Part shown: in pieces, positions 16,028 through 25,829 of the stretch
Layout of the letters: the number at the start of each line of letters is the position of its first letter
Position numbering within the stretch: position 1 is the stretch's first letter
NCBI GenBank assembly: GCA_964626055.1
Contig: CAZVDF010000003.1
Span: forward strand, 1-64,000
Reading direction: 5' to 3'
Length of the DNA: 64,000 nucleotides
Source: JAFGSG01 sp964626055
GTDB taxonomy: Bacteria > Spirochaetota > UBA4802 > JAFGDQ01
The notes under the pieces: model-generated
What the model was told of the DNA's origin: nothing
What the model saw: the letters and a program-made list of their open reading frames with translations, nothing else
Databases searched by the model: none
Translations under genes and position numbers: made by a program

Positions 16028-19000
16028 TTACTTAATATCCTTATGATAAGCCTGTATCGATTTTACATCGCCCGCGCCATTTCTTTTTAAATATTCCCTG
16101 ATGCCCTCGGCAGCCGCTTTTGCCGCTGCGGCGGTAGTGATGTACGGGATCTTGTATTTAATGGCAGCTTTCCTTATATATGAATCGTCGTACATGCTGC
16201 TTTTCCCTATGGGCGTATTTATTATAAGATCAATTTCTTTATTATGAATGGCATCCACAATATTCGGCCTGCCTTCGTAAACCTTTTTGATATAAGTCGA
16301 AGAAATTTTATTCCCTTCAAAAAATTTATGCGTGCTTTCCGTAGCAATTATTTTAAAGCCCAGCTTGCTTAATGTACGGGCGGCCTCAAGAATATCTTTT
16401 TTATCCCTGTCAGTGACCGTTATAAGCACGCTGCCCTTAAAAGGCAGCCTTTGCCCCGCAGCTTCCTGCGATTTAAAGAATGCCAGCCCGAACGAGTCCG
16501 CGATGCCGAGAACCTCTCCCGTGGATTTCATTTCAGGGCCAAGCGTAGGGTCGACTTCAGGGAACATATTGAACGGGAATACGGACTCTTTGATGCCGAC
16601 ATGCGGATATGTTTTATGTTTAAGCCTTAAATCTTTCAGCTTTTTGCCCATCATCAGCTGCGTTGCTATTCTTGCCATCTGCACTCCTGTAACCTTGGAC
16701 ACAAGCGGGACTGTGCGGCTTGCCCTCGGATTTGCTTCGAGAATGTAAACCACATCGTCAGCGATTGCATATTGAATATTCATGAGACCGGCAACCCTGA
16801 GTTCAATCGCAAGCTTTTTTGTGTATTCATTTATTGTATCAATATGTTTTTTTGAAAGAGTGCGCGGAGGGATCGCGCAGGCGCTGTCTCCCGAATGTAT
16901 GCCCGCAAGCTCAATGTGCTCCATAACAGACGGTATAAACGCGTCATCCCCGTCCACAACCGCGTCGGCCTCCGCTTCGATGGCGTCCTCCAGGAATTTG
17001 TCTATAAGAACCGGACGGCCCGGGGAAATATCTATAGCGGCGTTTATATAAGCGGTCAGCATTTCATCGTCATACACAATTTCCATGCCCCTTCCGCCGA
17101 GCACGTACGACGGTCTGACCATCAATGGATAACCGATTCTCTTTGCGGCCGCAAGCGCTTCTTCAAGATTCACCGCAGTATCGCTTTCGGGCTGGGGTAT
17201 GCCGAGCTTATGAATTACGTTTTTAAAACGCTTCCTGTCTTCAGCCAGGTCGATGCTGTCTGTGGATGTGCCGAGTATACTCACTCCGGCCTCTTCGAGC
17301 TCCCTGGCAATATTAAGAGGCGTCTGCCCGCCGAACTGCACTATGACACCCGCCGGCTTCTCGTTTAAATAAATGCTGAGAACGTCTTCCACAGTAAGAG
17401 GCTCGAAATATAGCCTGTCTGATGTATCGTAATCAGTGGATACTGTTTCAGGATTGCAGTTGACCATTATAGATTCATATCCTTCGTCCCTTAAAGTAAA
17501 AGCTGCGTGAACGCATGTATAGTCGAATTCGATGCCCTGCCCTATCCTGTTGGGCCCTCCGCCGAGTATCATCACTTTTGGCTTGTCGCTCGGCCTCACT
17601 TCGTTTGGGGCATTATATGTTGAATAATAGTAGGCGGCATCCGCGCCGCTAACCGGCACGGCGCACCATGCTTCGGTTTTTCCGAGAGAAGTTCTTTTAT
17701 CTCTGATTACTTTTTCGCTTATACCAAGGATCTGGGCCAGGTATCTGTCCGAAAATCCGTCTTCCTTTGCCTTTATTAACAGTCTGTCAGGGGGTACATT
17801 CCCTCTGTGCTTTAATATCTCTTCTTCGAGCTCCACAAGCTCTTTCATCTGATTAATGAACCAGTGCTTGATTTTCGTTTTTTCGAACAATTCATCGACA
17901 GACGCGCCTTTCCTCAACGCTTCGTACATTATGAATTGTCTTTCGGACGACGGCTCCTTTAGCAGCACCATCAGGTCGTTCAACGGAAGCCGGTTGAAAT
18001 TTTTTGCGAAGCCGAGCCCGTAGCGCTTGTTCTCCAGCGACCTGATCGCTTTCTGGAAAGCTTCTTTGTACGTCTTGCCGATGCTCATAACCTCGCCCAC
18101 AGCCTTCATCTGCGTGCCCAGCTTATCCTCGGCTTCCTTGAATTTCTCAAATGCCCAGCGCGCGAATTTAATGACTACATAGTCCCCGGACGGGGTGTAT
18201 TTATCCAGAGTGCCTTCCCTGTAATACGGGATATCCTTAAGCGTGTACCCTCCGGCAAGCTTTGCCGAAATGAGCGCAATCGGGAAACCGGTCGCTTTGG
18301 AAGCAAGCGCGGACGAGCGCGAAGTTCTGGGATTTATCTCGATGACCACAACGCGCCCGTCAGCAGGATTGTGCGCGAACTGTATGTTGGTGCCGCCGAT
18401 CACCTGGATGGCTTCAACGATTCTGTAAGAATACTCCTGCAGCTTCTTCTGCAGATCTTCGGAGATCGTCAGCATGGGAGCGGCGCAGTACGAATCGCCT
18501 GTATGCACTCCCATGGGATCGATATTCTCGATAAAGCAGACGGTTATCATTTTATTATCGGCATCGCGGACGACCTCCAGCTCAAGTTCTTCCCAGCCGA
18601 GCACCGACTCTTCAATCAGCACCTGGCCTATAAGGCTGGCGGATATTCCCCTGCTAACGATTGCGTTCAGCTCTTCTTTATTGTACGCAATGCCCCCGCC
18701 GGTGCCTCCCATAGTATATGCTGGCCTTATGATGACCGGGAATCCAAGCTTCTCGGCAATAGCAAGCGCTTCTTCGTAGGAATACGCAAGTTCGCTTTTC
18801 GGCATAGGAATATTGAGCCCGTTCATGGTCTTTTTAAACTCGTTTCTGTCTTCGCCGCGTTCTATGGCATCCGCCTGAACGCCGATTATACGCACGCCGT
18901 ATTTTTCAAGTATCCCGCGCTTCGAGAGCTCAGAGGATAAATTAAGCCCGGTCTGTCCGCCGAGATTCGAAAGCAAGCCCTGCGGTTTTTCCTTTTTAAT

Positions 19001-19240
19001 GATTTTTTCAAGGACTTCTATTGTCAGCGGCTCAACGTATGTGGCATCCGCCATCCCGGGATCGGTCATGATTGTGGCGGGATTGGAATTGACAAGAACG
19101 ATCCTGTAGCCTGCGGCTCTCAGCGCTTTGCAGGCCTGTGTGCCCGAGTAGTCGAACTCGCATGCCTGTCCGATAATTATCGGGCCCGAACCGATAATTA
19201 AAACTTTATCAATGCCGTTAATTTTATGCATTTGTTTCAT
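16028..19240 (-). CDS. carB: Carbamoyl-phosphate synthase large subunit
   Basis: The 1070-residue enzyme makes carbamoyl phosphate from bicarbonate, two ATP and ammonia delivered by CarA. Two homologous ATP-grasp halves are complete: GSGPIIIGQACEFDYSG and GGTGGGIAY in the first, GGGPNRIGQGIEFDYTC and PLMVRPSYVLGGRGM in the second. A C-terminal MGS-like allosteric domain carries INTPIGK. The length is normal for bacterial CarB. carA is not adjacent. A candidate promoter lies just upstream at 19277-19306, and the divergent MoxR gene starts 330 bp away. Confidence 0.98.
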   Translation of the reverse strand: MKQMHKINGIDKVLIIGSGPIIIGQACEFDYSGTQACKALRAAGYRIVLVNSNPATIMTDPGMADATYVEPLTIEVLEKIIKKEKPQGLLSNLGGQTGLNLSSELSKRGILEKYGVRIIGVQADAIERGEDRNEFKKTMNGLNIPMPKSELAYSYEEALAIAEKLGFPVIIRPAYTMGGTGGGIAYNKEELNAIVSRGISASLIGQVLIEESVLGWEELELEVVRDADNKMITVCFIENIDPMGVHTGDSYCAAPMLTISEDLQKKLQEYSYRIVEAIQVIGGTNIQFAHNPADGRVVVIEINPRTSRSSALASKATGFPIALISAKLAGGYTLKDIPYYREGTLDKYTPSGDYVVIKFARWAFEKFKEAEDKLGTQMKAVGEVMSIGKTYKEAFQKAIRSLENKRYGLGFAKNFNRLPLNDLMVLLKEPSSERQFIMYEALRKGASVDELFEKTKIKHWFINQMKELVELEEEILKHRGNVPPDRLLIKAKEDGFSDRYLAQILGISEKVIRDKRTSLGKTEAWCAVPVSGADAAYYYSTYNAPNEVRPSDKPKVMILGGGPNRIGQGIEFDYTCVHAAFTLRDEGYESIMVNCNPETVSTDYDTSDRLYFEPLTVEDVLSIYLNEKPAGVIVQFGGQTPLNIARELEEAGVSILGTSTDSIDLAEDRKRFKNVIHKLGIPQPESDTAVNLEEALAAAKRIGYPLMVRPSYVLGGRGMEIVYDDEMLTAYINAAIDISPGRPVLIDKFLEDAIEAEADAVVDGDDAFIPSVMEHIELAGIHSGDSACAIPPRTLSKKHIDTINEYTKKLAIELRVAGLMNIQYAIADDVVYILEANPRASRTVPLVSKVTGVQMARIATQLMMGKKLKDLRLKHKTYPHVGIKESVFPFNMFPEVDPTLGPEMKSTGEVLGIADSFGLAFFKSQEAAGQRLPFKGSVLITVTDRDKKDILEAARTLSKLGFKIIATESTHKFFEGNKISSTYIKKVYEGRPNIVDAIHNKEIDLIINTPIGKSSMYDDSYIRKAAIKYKIPYITTAAAAKAAAEGIREYLKRNGAGDVKSIQAYHKDIK

Positions 19241-19276
19241 TTGAGAATATTCCTGTAAGGTGGGATTTTGCGAAGA

Positions 19277-19306
19277 ATACTATTAAAATTCTTTTATTCC
19301 AGTCAA
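19277..19306 (-). promoter_or_regulatory. Candidate promoter of carB
   Basis: On the minus strand TTGACT and TAGTAT are spaced by 18 bp. The predicted transcript would have a leader of about 30 bases, too short for a long leader-type attenuator. Confidence 0.55.
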
Positions 19307-19433
19307 GTAAAGTTTAACAACAGTAATTTTTTATTTTTTCTTCCAAAAAGCGGCTTGACATGATTTGCATGTTTTCCTGAGATTACTTAAAATGGATTAA
19401 ATTCAAGTTTTAAATTGATTATTAAAATTTTTT

Positions 19434-19462
19434 TTGAAATATCTCATTAAAATTACTATAAT
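19434..19462 (+). promoter_or_regulatory. Candidate promoter of moxR gene
   Basis: TTGAAA and a perfect TATAAT are separated by 17 bp. The ATG at 19571 is about 100 bases past the expected transcript start. Confidence 0.65.
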
Positions 19463-19570
19463 TAGTTATTAGTGAACAATGATTTTCCCCGCTGCGAGCA
19501 GAGAAAAAACAAAGATTTGCCTCACTAAAATGAATTATTACCGGAAACCGAAAACAATAAGGAGTAGAAA

Positions 19571-20419
19571 ATGCATAAAGAAAATAAACATAAAGAATTC
19601 GCCGGAGCTTCAAAATATGTTCTGGATGAGGAGCTTGCAAAGATCGTGAACATATCGATGGCTCTTGAAATGCCTCTTCTATTAAAAGGCGAGCCCGGAA
19701 CCGGAAAGACAATGCTGGCGCACGCAATTGCCGAAGCCACAGGCATGAAACTGACTATACTTAATGTAAAATCGAGCATGAAACTAATTGATGCTCTTTA
19801 TCAGTATGATACGCTTACGCGATTGAACGATAGCCGTTTCGGCGATTCTCAAAGAGACGTGAGCAATATTGAAGAATATATAAAAATGGGCAAGATAGGG
19901 CAATCCTTTGTTTCGGAAGAACGGGTAATCCTTCTGATAGACGAGATAGATAAGGCCGATACGGATTTTCAGGACGATATGCTCGACGTTCTGGACCAGA
20001 TGGAATTCGACATCATTGAGATCGATAAAACCATTAAAGCAAAGCATAGACCCGTTATCATCATTACATCAAACGCAAAGAAAGACCTGTCCGATCCTTT
20101 CCTCGGAAGATGCAACTTCCACCATATAGCGTTTCCCGAACCCGATATGATGAGAAGGATCGTTCATGTACATTTCCCGGATATAGACAAGGAATTGCTC
20201 GAAAGCGCCGTAAGGACATTCTACAACCTCAGGGACATAAGAGGAATTGAAAAGAAACCTGCAACACGTGAATTAATTAACTGGATTAGAGCGCTGAAGG
20301 CCGATCCCGATTTCAAGGTTAAAAACCTTAAAGACGAGGTACCGTTTCTGGGAATATTGTTTAAGAAAAGCCCGGACTATATGATGGCGCAGCATACTGT
20401 ATCAAGGACGAAAAATTAA
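19571..20419 (+). CDS. MoxR-family AAA ATPase
   Basis: This 282-residue AAA+ ATPase has Walker A GEPGTGKT (about 38-45), Walker B LLIDEIDKAD and sensor-1 region IITSNAKKDL. The MoxR class works as a chaperone-like ATPase that activates or matures a partner protein, usually a VWA-domain protein encoded next to it, and the next gene is one. GGAG lies 7 bases before the ATG, and a promoter is visible at 19434-19462. The client cannot be named. Confidence 0.9.
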   Translation: MHKENKHKEFAGASKYVLDEELAKIVNISMALEMPLLLKGEPGTGKTMLAHAIAEATGMKLTILNVKSSMKLIDALYQYDTLTRLNDSRFGDSQRDVSNIEEYIKMGKIGQSFVSEERVILLIDEIDKADTDFQDDMLDVLDQMEFDIIEIDKTIKAKHRPVIIITSNAKKDLSDPFLGRCNFHHIAFPEPDMMRRIVHVHFPDIDKELLESAVRTFYNLRDIRGIEKKPATRELINWIRALKADPDFKVKNLKDEVPFLGILFKKSPDYMMAQHTVSRTKN

Positions 20420-20470
20420 TATAGCTCGCCAGACAGCCGTAATTAAAAATTTTGGATATTAAAAAATATT

Positions 20471-21673
20471 ATGTTCGTTGAGTTCTTTTTTTTATTGAAA
20501 AAAGTCGGGATACCGATCTCTCCTACTTCCTTCCTCAGGCTGCACAAAGCCCTGAGCATGGGAATAATTAATTCAATTGATGATTTTTATACCGGCGCCC
20601 GGACCATCCTTGTCAAAAGCGAAAAATATTTTGATCTCTACGACCAGGTTTTCGCTCATCACTTCAAAGGCGTTGAGCTCAAGGATCCGGAAGAATTCGA
20701 GCTGGCAGAAATTGCCAGAGCAATGCTGAATGAATGGCTAAAAGACCCTAAAGCATTTGCGGACGCGCTCGGTATAGACGAAAAAGAACTGCTTAAATTA
20801 AGCCCGGAAGAACTTATGAAGTATTTTCTCGACCGCCTGAAGGAGCAGAAAGAAGAACATCATGGCGGGAAAAAATGGATAGGGACGGGCGGATTCTCGC
20901 CTGTCGGGCATTCGGGCTATAATCCCGGCGGGATGAGAGTAGGCGGTGTTTCCAGAAACAAATCCGCAGTTAAAGTCGCGCTTGACCGCAGGTATCGCGA
21001 TTACTCACAGATGGGACCCATGACATCATCGCAGATCGGCGAGGCGTTAAAAAGACTTCGCAACATGGTACCGCACGGACCGAAGGACAGGGTTAATATT
21101 GACAAAACCATCTATGAAACGATGAAAAAAGCCGGCGAGATCGAAATAATCTACGACCGCAGCTTAAAGGACAAGCTTAAAGTCATACTTGCGATCGATA
21201 ACGGCGGATGGTCGATGGATCCTTACATAGAACTCGTGCAGATCCTTTTTAACTACGCGCGCGCACAATTCAAAGACCTTAAAACATTCTTCTTTCATAA
21301 CACAATTTACGAGAACCTGTGGGAGGATCCGCAGAGACGTTCAAAGCCTTTCCATGTGGATGAACTTGTGCGGCTGGATCCGGAGACGAGATTTATTATT
21401 GTCGGAGATGCGAGCATGGCTCCATACGAGCTCTCGAACCCGCACGGATCTATTTATTTTGAAGAGCGCTCCTCAACGTCCGGGAAGTCCAGTGAAGAGA
21501 GGCTTAGATTCATTGCCAGGACATTCAAGCATTCCGTCTGGCTGAATCCCGTAATGGCTCAGGAATGGCAGTACACTCACACCATACGCTATATCCGGGA
21601 AATATTCCCCATGTTTGAGCTGACTCTGGAGGGGCTCGAGAAAGCCGTTACTTATATTATGAAAAAAAACTGA
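20471..21673 (+). CDS. CoxE-like VWA-domain protein
   Basis: The 400-residue protein fits the VWA/CoxE-like partners of MoxR ATPases. An N-terminal helical domain with a Gly-rich linker (GGKKWIGTGGFSPVG) is followed by a VWA-type fold starting at KVILAIDNGG. The metal-binding MIDAS motif (D-x-S-x-S) is degenerate: the site reads IDNGGWSMD, where the first Ser is Gly and the second is displaced. A later Asp lies in VGDASM. It starts 51 bp after the MoxR gene and is followed by an ATPase 13 bp downstream. The three probably form one transcript. Confidence 0.8.
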   Translation: MFVEFFFLLKKVGIPISPTSFLRLHKALSMGIINSIDDFYTGARTILVKSEKYFDLYDQVFAHHFKGVELKDPEEFELAEIARAMLNEWLKDPKAFADALGIDEKELLKLSPEELMKYFLDRLKEQKEEHHGGKKWIGTGGFSPVGHSGYNPGGMRVGGVSRNKSAVKVALDRRYRDYSQMGPMTSSQIGEALKRLRNMVPHGPKDRVNIDKTIYETMKKAGEIEIIYDRSLKDKLKVILAIDNGGWSMDPYIELVQILFNYARAQFKDLKTFFFHNTIYENLWEDPQRRSKPFHVDELVRLDPETRFIIVGDASMAPYELSNPHGSIYFEERSSTSGKSSEERLRFIARTFKHSVWLNPVMAQEWQYTHTIRYIREIFPMFELTLEGLEKAVTYIMKKN

Positions 21674-21686
21674 TGAGCATAAAATC

Positions 21687-22409
21687 ATGCTTCATTTAAA
21701 AAGCGTAACCCTGCATCCCGAAAAATATCCCTCTGCCGATTTTTATCCTTTCAATCTTCCTGTATTCCAAAATTTAAAAAGTATCGAATTCGGCAACCCT
21801 GTTACTTTATTCGTAGGTGAAAACGGCACGGGCAAATCGACGCTTTTAGAGGCGATCACGAAAAAATGCGGGATACACATCTGGAAGGATGCGGAAAGAA
21901 CCCGGGCCGGACATAGCCCTTACGAAGGCAAGCTTTATAATTATCTCTCCATAGAATGGGTAAACGGCCATGTGCCCGGCACTTTTTTCGGGGCAAGCAT
22001 ATTCCGGCATTTTGCCGGCATGCTCGATGAATGGGCCGCGGCGGATCCGGGACAGTTCTATTATTTCGGAGGGAAATCCCTTCTAACCCAGTCTCACGGG
22101 CAATCCCTGATGTCTTTTTTTAAAAACCGCTGCAGCCTAAAAGGACTCTATTTTCTGGACGAGCCGGAAACAGCTCTCTCGCCGGGAACCCAGCTTGAAC
22201 TTCTCGAAATACTCGCGAAAACCGGCAATGGCAGCGCTCAGTATATTATTGCAACTCATTCGCCGATACTGCTCGCCTGTCCGGGTGCGCTTATATACAG
22301 TTTTGAAGACTCGGCATTAAAAAAAACAAATTATGAGGATACGTCGCATTACAAAATATATAAAAGCTTTATGGAAGACAGGAATAAATTTTTAAAAAAT
22401 AAAAGTTAG
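21687..22409 (+). CDS. RecF/ABC-like AAA ATPase
   Basis: This 240-residue protein belongs to the small AAA ATPases of ABC/RecF type. It has Walker A FVGENGTGKSTLLEAI, a Q-loop/signature zone near QSLMSFF, Walker B LYFLDEPETALSP and a switch His in ATHSPILL. It lacks membrane segments and a coiled-coil arm. It lies 13 bp after the VWA gene and is probably co-transcribed; in the family such proteins stand alone or serve in defence or repair, and the role here is open. A GC-rich hairpin repeat follows 67 bp after the stop. Confidence 0.8.
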   Translation: MLHLKSVTLHPEKYPSADFYPFNLPVFQNLKSIEFGNPVTLFVGENGTGKSTLLEAITKKCGIHIWKDAERTRAGHSPYEGKLYNYLSIEWVNGHVPGTFFGASIFRHFAGMLDEWAAADPGQFYYFGGKSLLTQSHGQSLMSFFKNRCSLKGLYFLDEPETALSPGTQLELLEILAKTGNGSAQYIIATHSPILLACPGALIYSFEDSALKKTNYEDTSHYKIYKSFMEDRNKFLKNKS

Positions 22410-22475
22410 GCTCATTCTAGAAAGTTGAGGAAAATGAATAAATTAGTAAAAGTGCTGATGCATATAATGCTCTAA

Positions 22476-22498
22476 GCCCCCTAACCCCCAGAGGGGGC
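22476..22498 (+). repeat. GC-rich hairpin repeat, copy C
   Basis: Arms GCCCCCT and AGGGGGC pair perfectly around the loop AACCCCCAG. It lies between the convergent ATPase gene (+) and a DUF2279 gene (-), where it could stop transcription, though no T-tract follows. Confidence 0.75.
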
Positions 22499-22524
22499 AT
22501 AAATAAGAAATGTATAATAAATAA

Positions 22525-23469
22525 CTAATCGTGCTTTGCGGGAGTTTTGCCGGCAAACGTATGATCAAGAGCATCCGGATTATATGCGATCGGGGGATGA
22601 TAATACTTGAAGAACGTGGAGAATCCGTTTCGCCATGATCCCTCCGGCAAAACAGCATCGGAGACTGTGCTTAAATTGAACGCGAAGCCGATATATGCAT
22701 GCCTGGTTTTATATCTGTAATGCGAATGGGAATACCAGTAACCTCTTGTGTAATATCCGAAATCGATTTGAAAAAATCTTGCCGGAGTTTCCTGAAGGTA
22801 AGGAATCCCGTCTAACTTTAAAGCCAGTATGAATTTTTGACCCGAAACATCGCTCGTGAACTCAACCCATTTTTCAGCCCTCTGGCTTCTATAGTCTTTT
22901 GAAGGCCAATATTCCATCTGAAAGCCTATAAGCCTGTCAAGGGGAGGATACATATCCAAGGCCATCGCGAAAATCCCTCCGCCGAAATTCCAGATCATAT
23001 CGCCCCAGGAAAATCCGTACGTATCGCCGAAACCGTCGCCGATCTCTATGCCGACTCCCATAAGCTGTCCGAAAAGAAATCCTTTGAAGGCGGCCCAATT
23101 TTTTGTATCGCCGCTTTTCTCAAATGCATAGGAGCCGACCCTTGATATCAGGTAAATGCCCCAGGTATGCCCCAATTTATCCGCGCCGCCGGTGTATGAA
23201 TCCTGTTCCATTCCCCAGCCGTCGTTCTCAAAATGCCATTCGGAAGCGGTCCCCCAGCCCCAGGCGCCGATCCCCCAGCCCAGAATGATTACGGGAACAC
23301 TGCCGTAAAGTAAATACTCGGTCGTATAATCCTTTTTTGTCTGAATTGCTTTTTCATATCCATTATGGGTATTCTCAGCCGGAATTTCCTCTGAATACAA
23401 ACCGAACGAAAAACAAAGCAAAATTACGATAAATATTGAAATAAATTTTGTTGCCGAATGTATTTTCAT
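22525..23469 (-). CDS. DUF2279 family membrane protein (copy 1)
   Basis: This 314-residue protein has an N-terminal signal segment and the DUF2279 signature GADKLGHTWGIY, plus repeated hydrophobic Gly/Trp-rich stretches (GWGIGAWGWG) and VGIEIGDGFGDTYGFSWGD. The family is predicted to be in the envelope and has no established function. A paralogue lies at 24688-25668, and a barrel-like protein sits between them (7 bp from this start), so the three probably act together at the outer membrane. The C-terminal half contains alternating Tyr/aromatic strands suggestive of a barrel. Confidence 0.75.
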   Translation of the reverse strand: MKIHSATKFISIFIVILLCFSFGLYSEEIPAENTHNGYEKAIQTKKDYTTEYLLYGSVPVIILGWGIGAWGWGTASEWHFENDGWGMEQDSYTGGADKLGHTWGIYLISRVGSYAFEKSGDTKNWAAFKGFLFGQLMGVGIEIGDGFGDTYGFSWGDMIWNFGGGIFAMALDMYPPLDRLIGFQMEYWPSKDYRSQRAEKWVEFTSDVSGQKFILALKLDGIPYLQETPARFFQIDFGYYTRGYWYSHSHYRYKTRHAYIGFAFNLSTVSDAVLPEGSWRNGFSTFFKYYHPPIAYNPDALDHTFAGKTPAKHD

Positions 23470-23475
23470 AGTAAG

Positions 23476-24570
23476 CTAAATTCCGTTAATAGCAGCATTT
23501 GCTCTTTTTGCTTCAGAGTTAATTACATCGGAATCATCTCCTGAATAACCGATTATATTCAGACTGATCTTTGCAAATATCCGGAAGTCTATGCCCGGCG
23601 GATCCATTCCGTATAAATTCGCCGTAAAAATTATATCGGCAATTTCCTTATATCTTAAAATATCGTAATCCAGCCTGATGCGGTTGAGATAATTTTTTCT
23701 CTTGTTATAAAATAAATGCGAGTCGCCGTGATAATAATCATTATTATAAAAACCCTGATAAGAAAGGTCGAAACTCTTACCGGAATAACCGACCGTTCCG
23801 CTTCCCGCATGGCCGTATTCCGATGAACTGCGGTTCTGTGAGAAAGAGCTCAGATAATACGCAGCTTCCAGATAAAATCCTTTATATATAAACCCAAGCA
23901 CAGGGGAATTAACAATGTCCTGTTCGATTCTTACCGGATGAGTCTTCTTATTAAGCTGCCCGCCTTTATGATGGTAATGGTCGTAAAATTTATAATAAAA
24001 ATTTTCGGAAAAATTATGCTTCAAGAGCAGTCCTGCGGTAAATTCTTCGGGGTGTTCCTCTGTATCGAGTTTTATCCAGTCGAGAAAAGCCGAGACATCT
24101 ATAGTTTTTCTTTTCAAGGAAAATTTCAATCCTGACGAAACCGGCCTTTCTTCAAAGAAAAGGAACTCATTGTAAATTGTATTGGGATATTTCATCAGGT
24201 TTGGAAAATTCCCTATAATGAATTCCGAGTCATCCCATGGGAAAAACGTCGCGTTCATATAAGGATACATTTTCTCGGGAGATTTATCTTTATCATACTG
24301 CACGTATACATGCCTGTACCATCCGCCCGCATTAAGCTGAAGCGGCACGGTATTGATCTGCAGGTATGGGATAAATATATGCCCGAGATTTGTTCTGCCC
24401 GGATACGGATGATCGTCATATTCAAGATCCGCAAGATCGATATACTGGTCCAGCTGGATACTGACCGATTCTATATCGGCGGATGTATATAATTCGGCGA
24501 TGAGATCTGGAAATAAAGATAAATGAAAAATAATTAATAAAATTATTTTTAAAATGCGCTGATCTTTCAT
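23476..24570 (-). CDS. Predicted outer-membrane beta-barrel protein
   Basis: The 364-residue protein starts with a hydrophobic signal peptide (about residues 8-25). The rest has repeated amphipathic, aromatic-rich strands (e.g. FYYKFYDHYHH, FYLEAAYYLSSF, FDLSYQGFYNND) typical of a porin-like barrel. No named family was recognised. It sits between two DUF2279 paralogues on the same strand, with only 6 bp to the downstream one, which implies co-transcription and a shared envelope task. The C-terminus does not end in the usual aromatic residue, so barrel insertion by the BAM route is not certain. Confidence 0.6.
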   Translation of the reverse strand: MKDQRILKIILLIIFHLSLFPDLIAELYTSADIESVSIQLDQYIDLADLEYDDHPYPGRTNLGHIFIPYLQINTVPLQLNAGGWYRHVYVQYDKDKSPEKMYPYMNATFFPWDDSEFIIGNFPNLMKYPNTIYNEFLFFEERPVSSGLKFSLKRKTIDVSAFLDWIKLDTEEHPEEFTAGLLLKHNFSENFYYKFYDHYHHKGGQLNKKTHPVRIEQDIVNSPVLGFIYKGFYLEAAYYLSSFSQNRSSSEYGHAGSGTVGYSGKSFDLSYQGFYNNDYYHGDSHLFYNKRKNYLNRIRLDYDILRYKEIADIIFTANLYGMDPPGIDFRIFAKISLNIIGYSGDDSDVINSEAKRANAAINGI

Positions 24571-24687
24571 ATTAATAGTTCATCAGTAATATTTAATAAT
24601 TAGAACCCGGCAGATAGCTAGCAATTATCAAAAACAGGCCATTCTCACGCCAAAGGTGCGAAACATGCCGATATCCGCAAAGGACTT

Positions 24688-25668
24688 CTACTTGATTTCC
24701 CGTCTGTTTTCGTATCCAAAAGGCGGATTATAATATTTGAACGGCTGTTCCGCCAGCCATGCTGCTTTTTTATCAGGCAGGAAAAAATCCTTAGCCGCCT
24801 CGCGCATATTGAGAGAAATGCCCCAGTACCAGTATCTCTTCGCATCGTAGTGTCCGTATGAATTATCATAATCCGTGTAATTCCTTGTAAAATAACCGAC
24901 GTCAAACTGAACATATCTTAAAACCTCGGGCATGGGCAGCCCGATGTATTCCAATCCCGCCAGCTTAAGGTTGAACATATACTTCCATCCGCTGTAATCT
25001 CCTGCAAAATCCAGATAATCTTTATCGTTATATTCTCTGTAAGCTTTTGACGGGCAGTAATTGGCGGTAAATCCCAGAAACATGTCCAGTGTAGGATACC
25101 TGTCCAGGATAAGCCCTACCGTGATCCCGAAAAAATCCGAGATCAGATCCTCCTTGCTGAATCCGTACCTGCCCGTAGTGGCGTCGCCGATCTCTATTAA
25201 TGTACCGATCACTCCCGCCGTAATGCCGGAATACGCCAGCGCGCGTTCCCGGCTGTTTTCGGTATAGCTAAAAATTGTATACGATAAACGGCATATGGAA
25301 TAATGAGCAAAGGCGTGGCCGGCCTTATCGGCTCCGCCGGAATCGGTGCCGGACTGGAACCAGCGCTCATGCGCCCAGCGCCAGGATCGATTCTCCCCCC
25401 AGTTCCATACCTTGCTGCCGTATAAAATAGTCATCACAGGCGGGAGTGCAAGCACGGAATAGCGCACGACGCTTTTAAAATCAGTCTCTCCATCTGTCCG
25501 GAAAGGATTTCCCGTTGGAGTAGAATAATAATACCTGGATTCATTCACTCTACTTTGTGCGGGATTTATTGTCTGCCCTTCGTTCTTTTCCTGGGCTTCG
25601 ATACTGGTATAAATATTCATTATAAGTATAACTGCCAGGCAAGCGCAACTGATCTTAATAAGTTTCAT
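24688..25668 (-). CDS. DUF2279 family membrane protein (copy 2)
   Basis: This 326-residue paralogue of the 22525-23469 protein has a signal segment at 7-24, the signature GGADKAGHAFAHYSICR, a conserved EIGDATTGRYGFSKEDLISD block and YCPSKAYREYNDKDY matching the other copy (YWPSKDYRSQ). It ends with YYNPPFGY where the paralogue has KYYHPPIAY. The two copies are colinear over most of their length and probably arose by duplication. The function is unknown; envelope location is inferred from the signal peptide and aromatic-rich strands. Confidence 0.75.
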   Translation of the reverse strand: MKLIKISCACLAVILIMNIYTSIEAQEKNEGQTINPAQSRVNESRYYYSTPTGNPFRTDGETDFKSVVRYSVLALPPVMTILYGSKVWNWGENRSWRWAHERWFQSGTDSGGADKAGHAFAHYSICRLSYTIFSYTENSRERALAYSGITAGVIGTLIEIGDATTGRYGFSKEDLISDFFGITVGLILDRYPTLDMFLGFTANYCPSKAYREYNDKDYLDFAGDYSGWKYMFNLKLAGLEYIGLPMPEVLRYVQFDVGYFTRNYTDYDNSYGHYDAKRYWYWGISLNMREAAKDFFLPDKKAAWLAEQPFKYYNPPFGYENRREIK

Positions 25669-25829
25669 AATCCCCTACGCATTTACAATAAATTAAACAA
25701 ATCTGCTAACATATTTTTAAACACGAATTTAGTCAATAAATATTACTTTATTTATTATGCAAAAATATAATTTACGCTGTTTTATTAAAAATTGGAAAGA
25801 AAATTGACGGAATTTATAAAAATAATTTC

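Larger units (their letters stand above)
19241..19570. other. Divergent intergenic region carB/moxR
   Basis: The 330 bp hold one promoter candidate for each flanking gene (19277-19306 minus, 19434-19462 plus). Nothing else was recognised. Confidence 0.6.
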
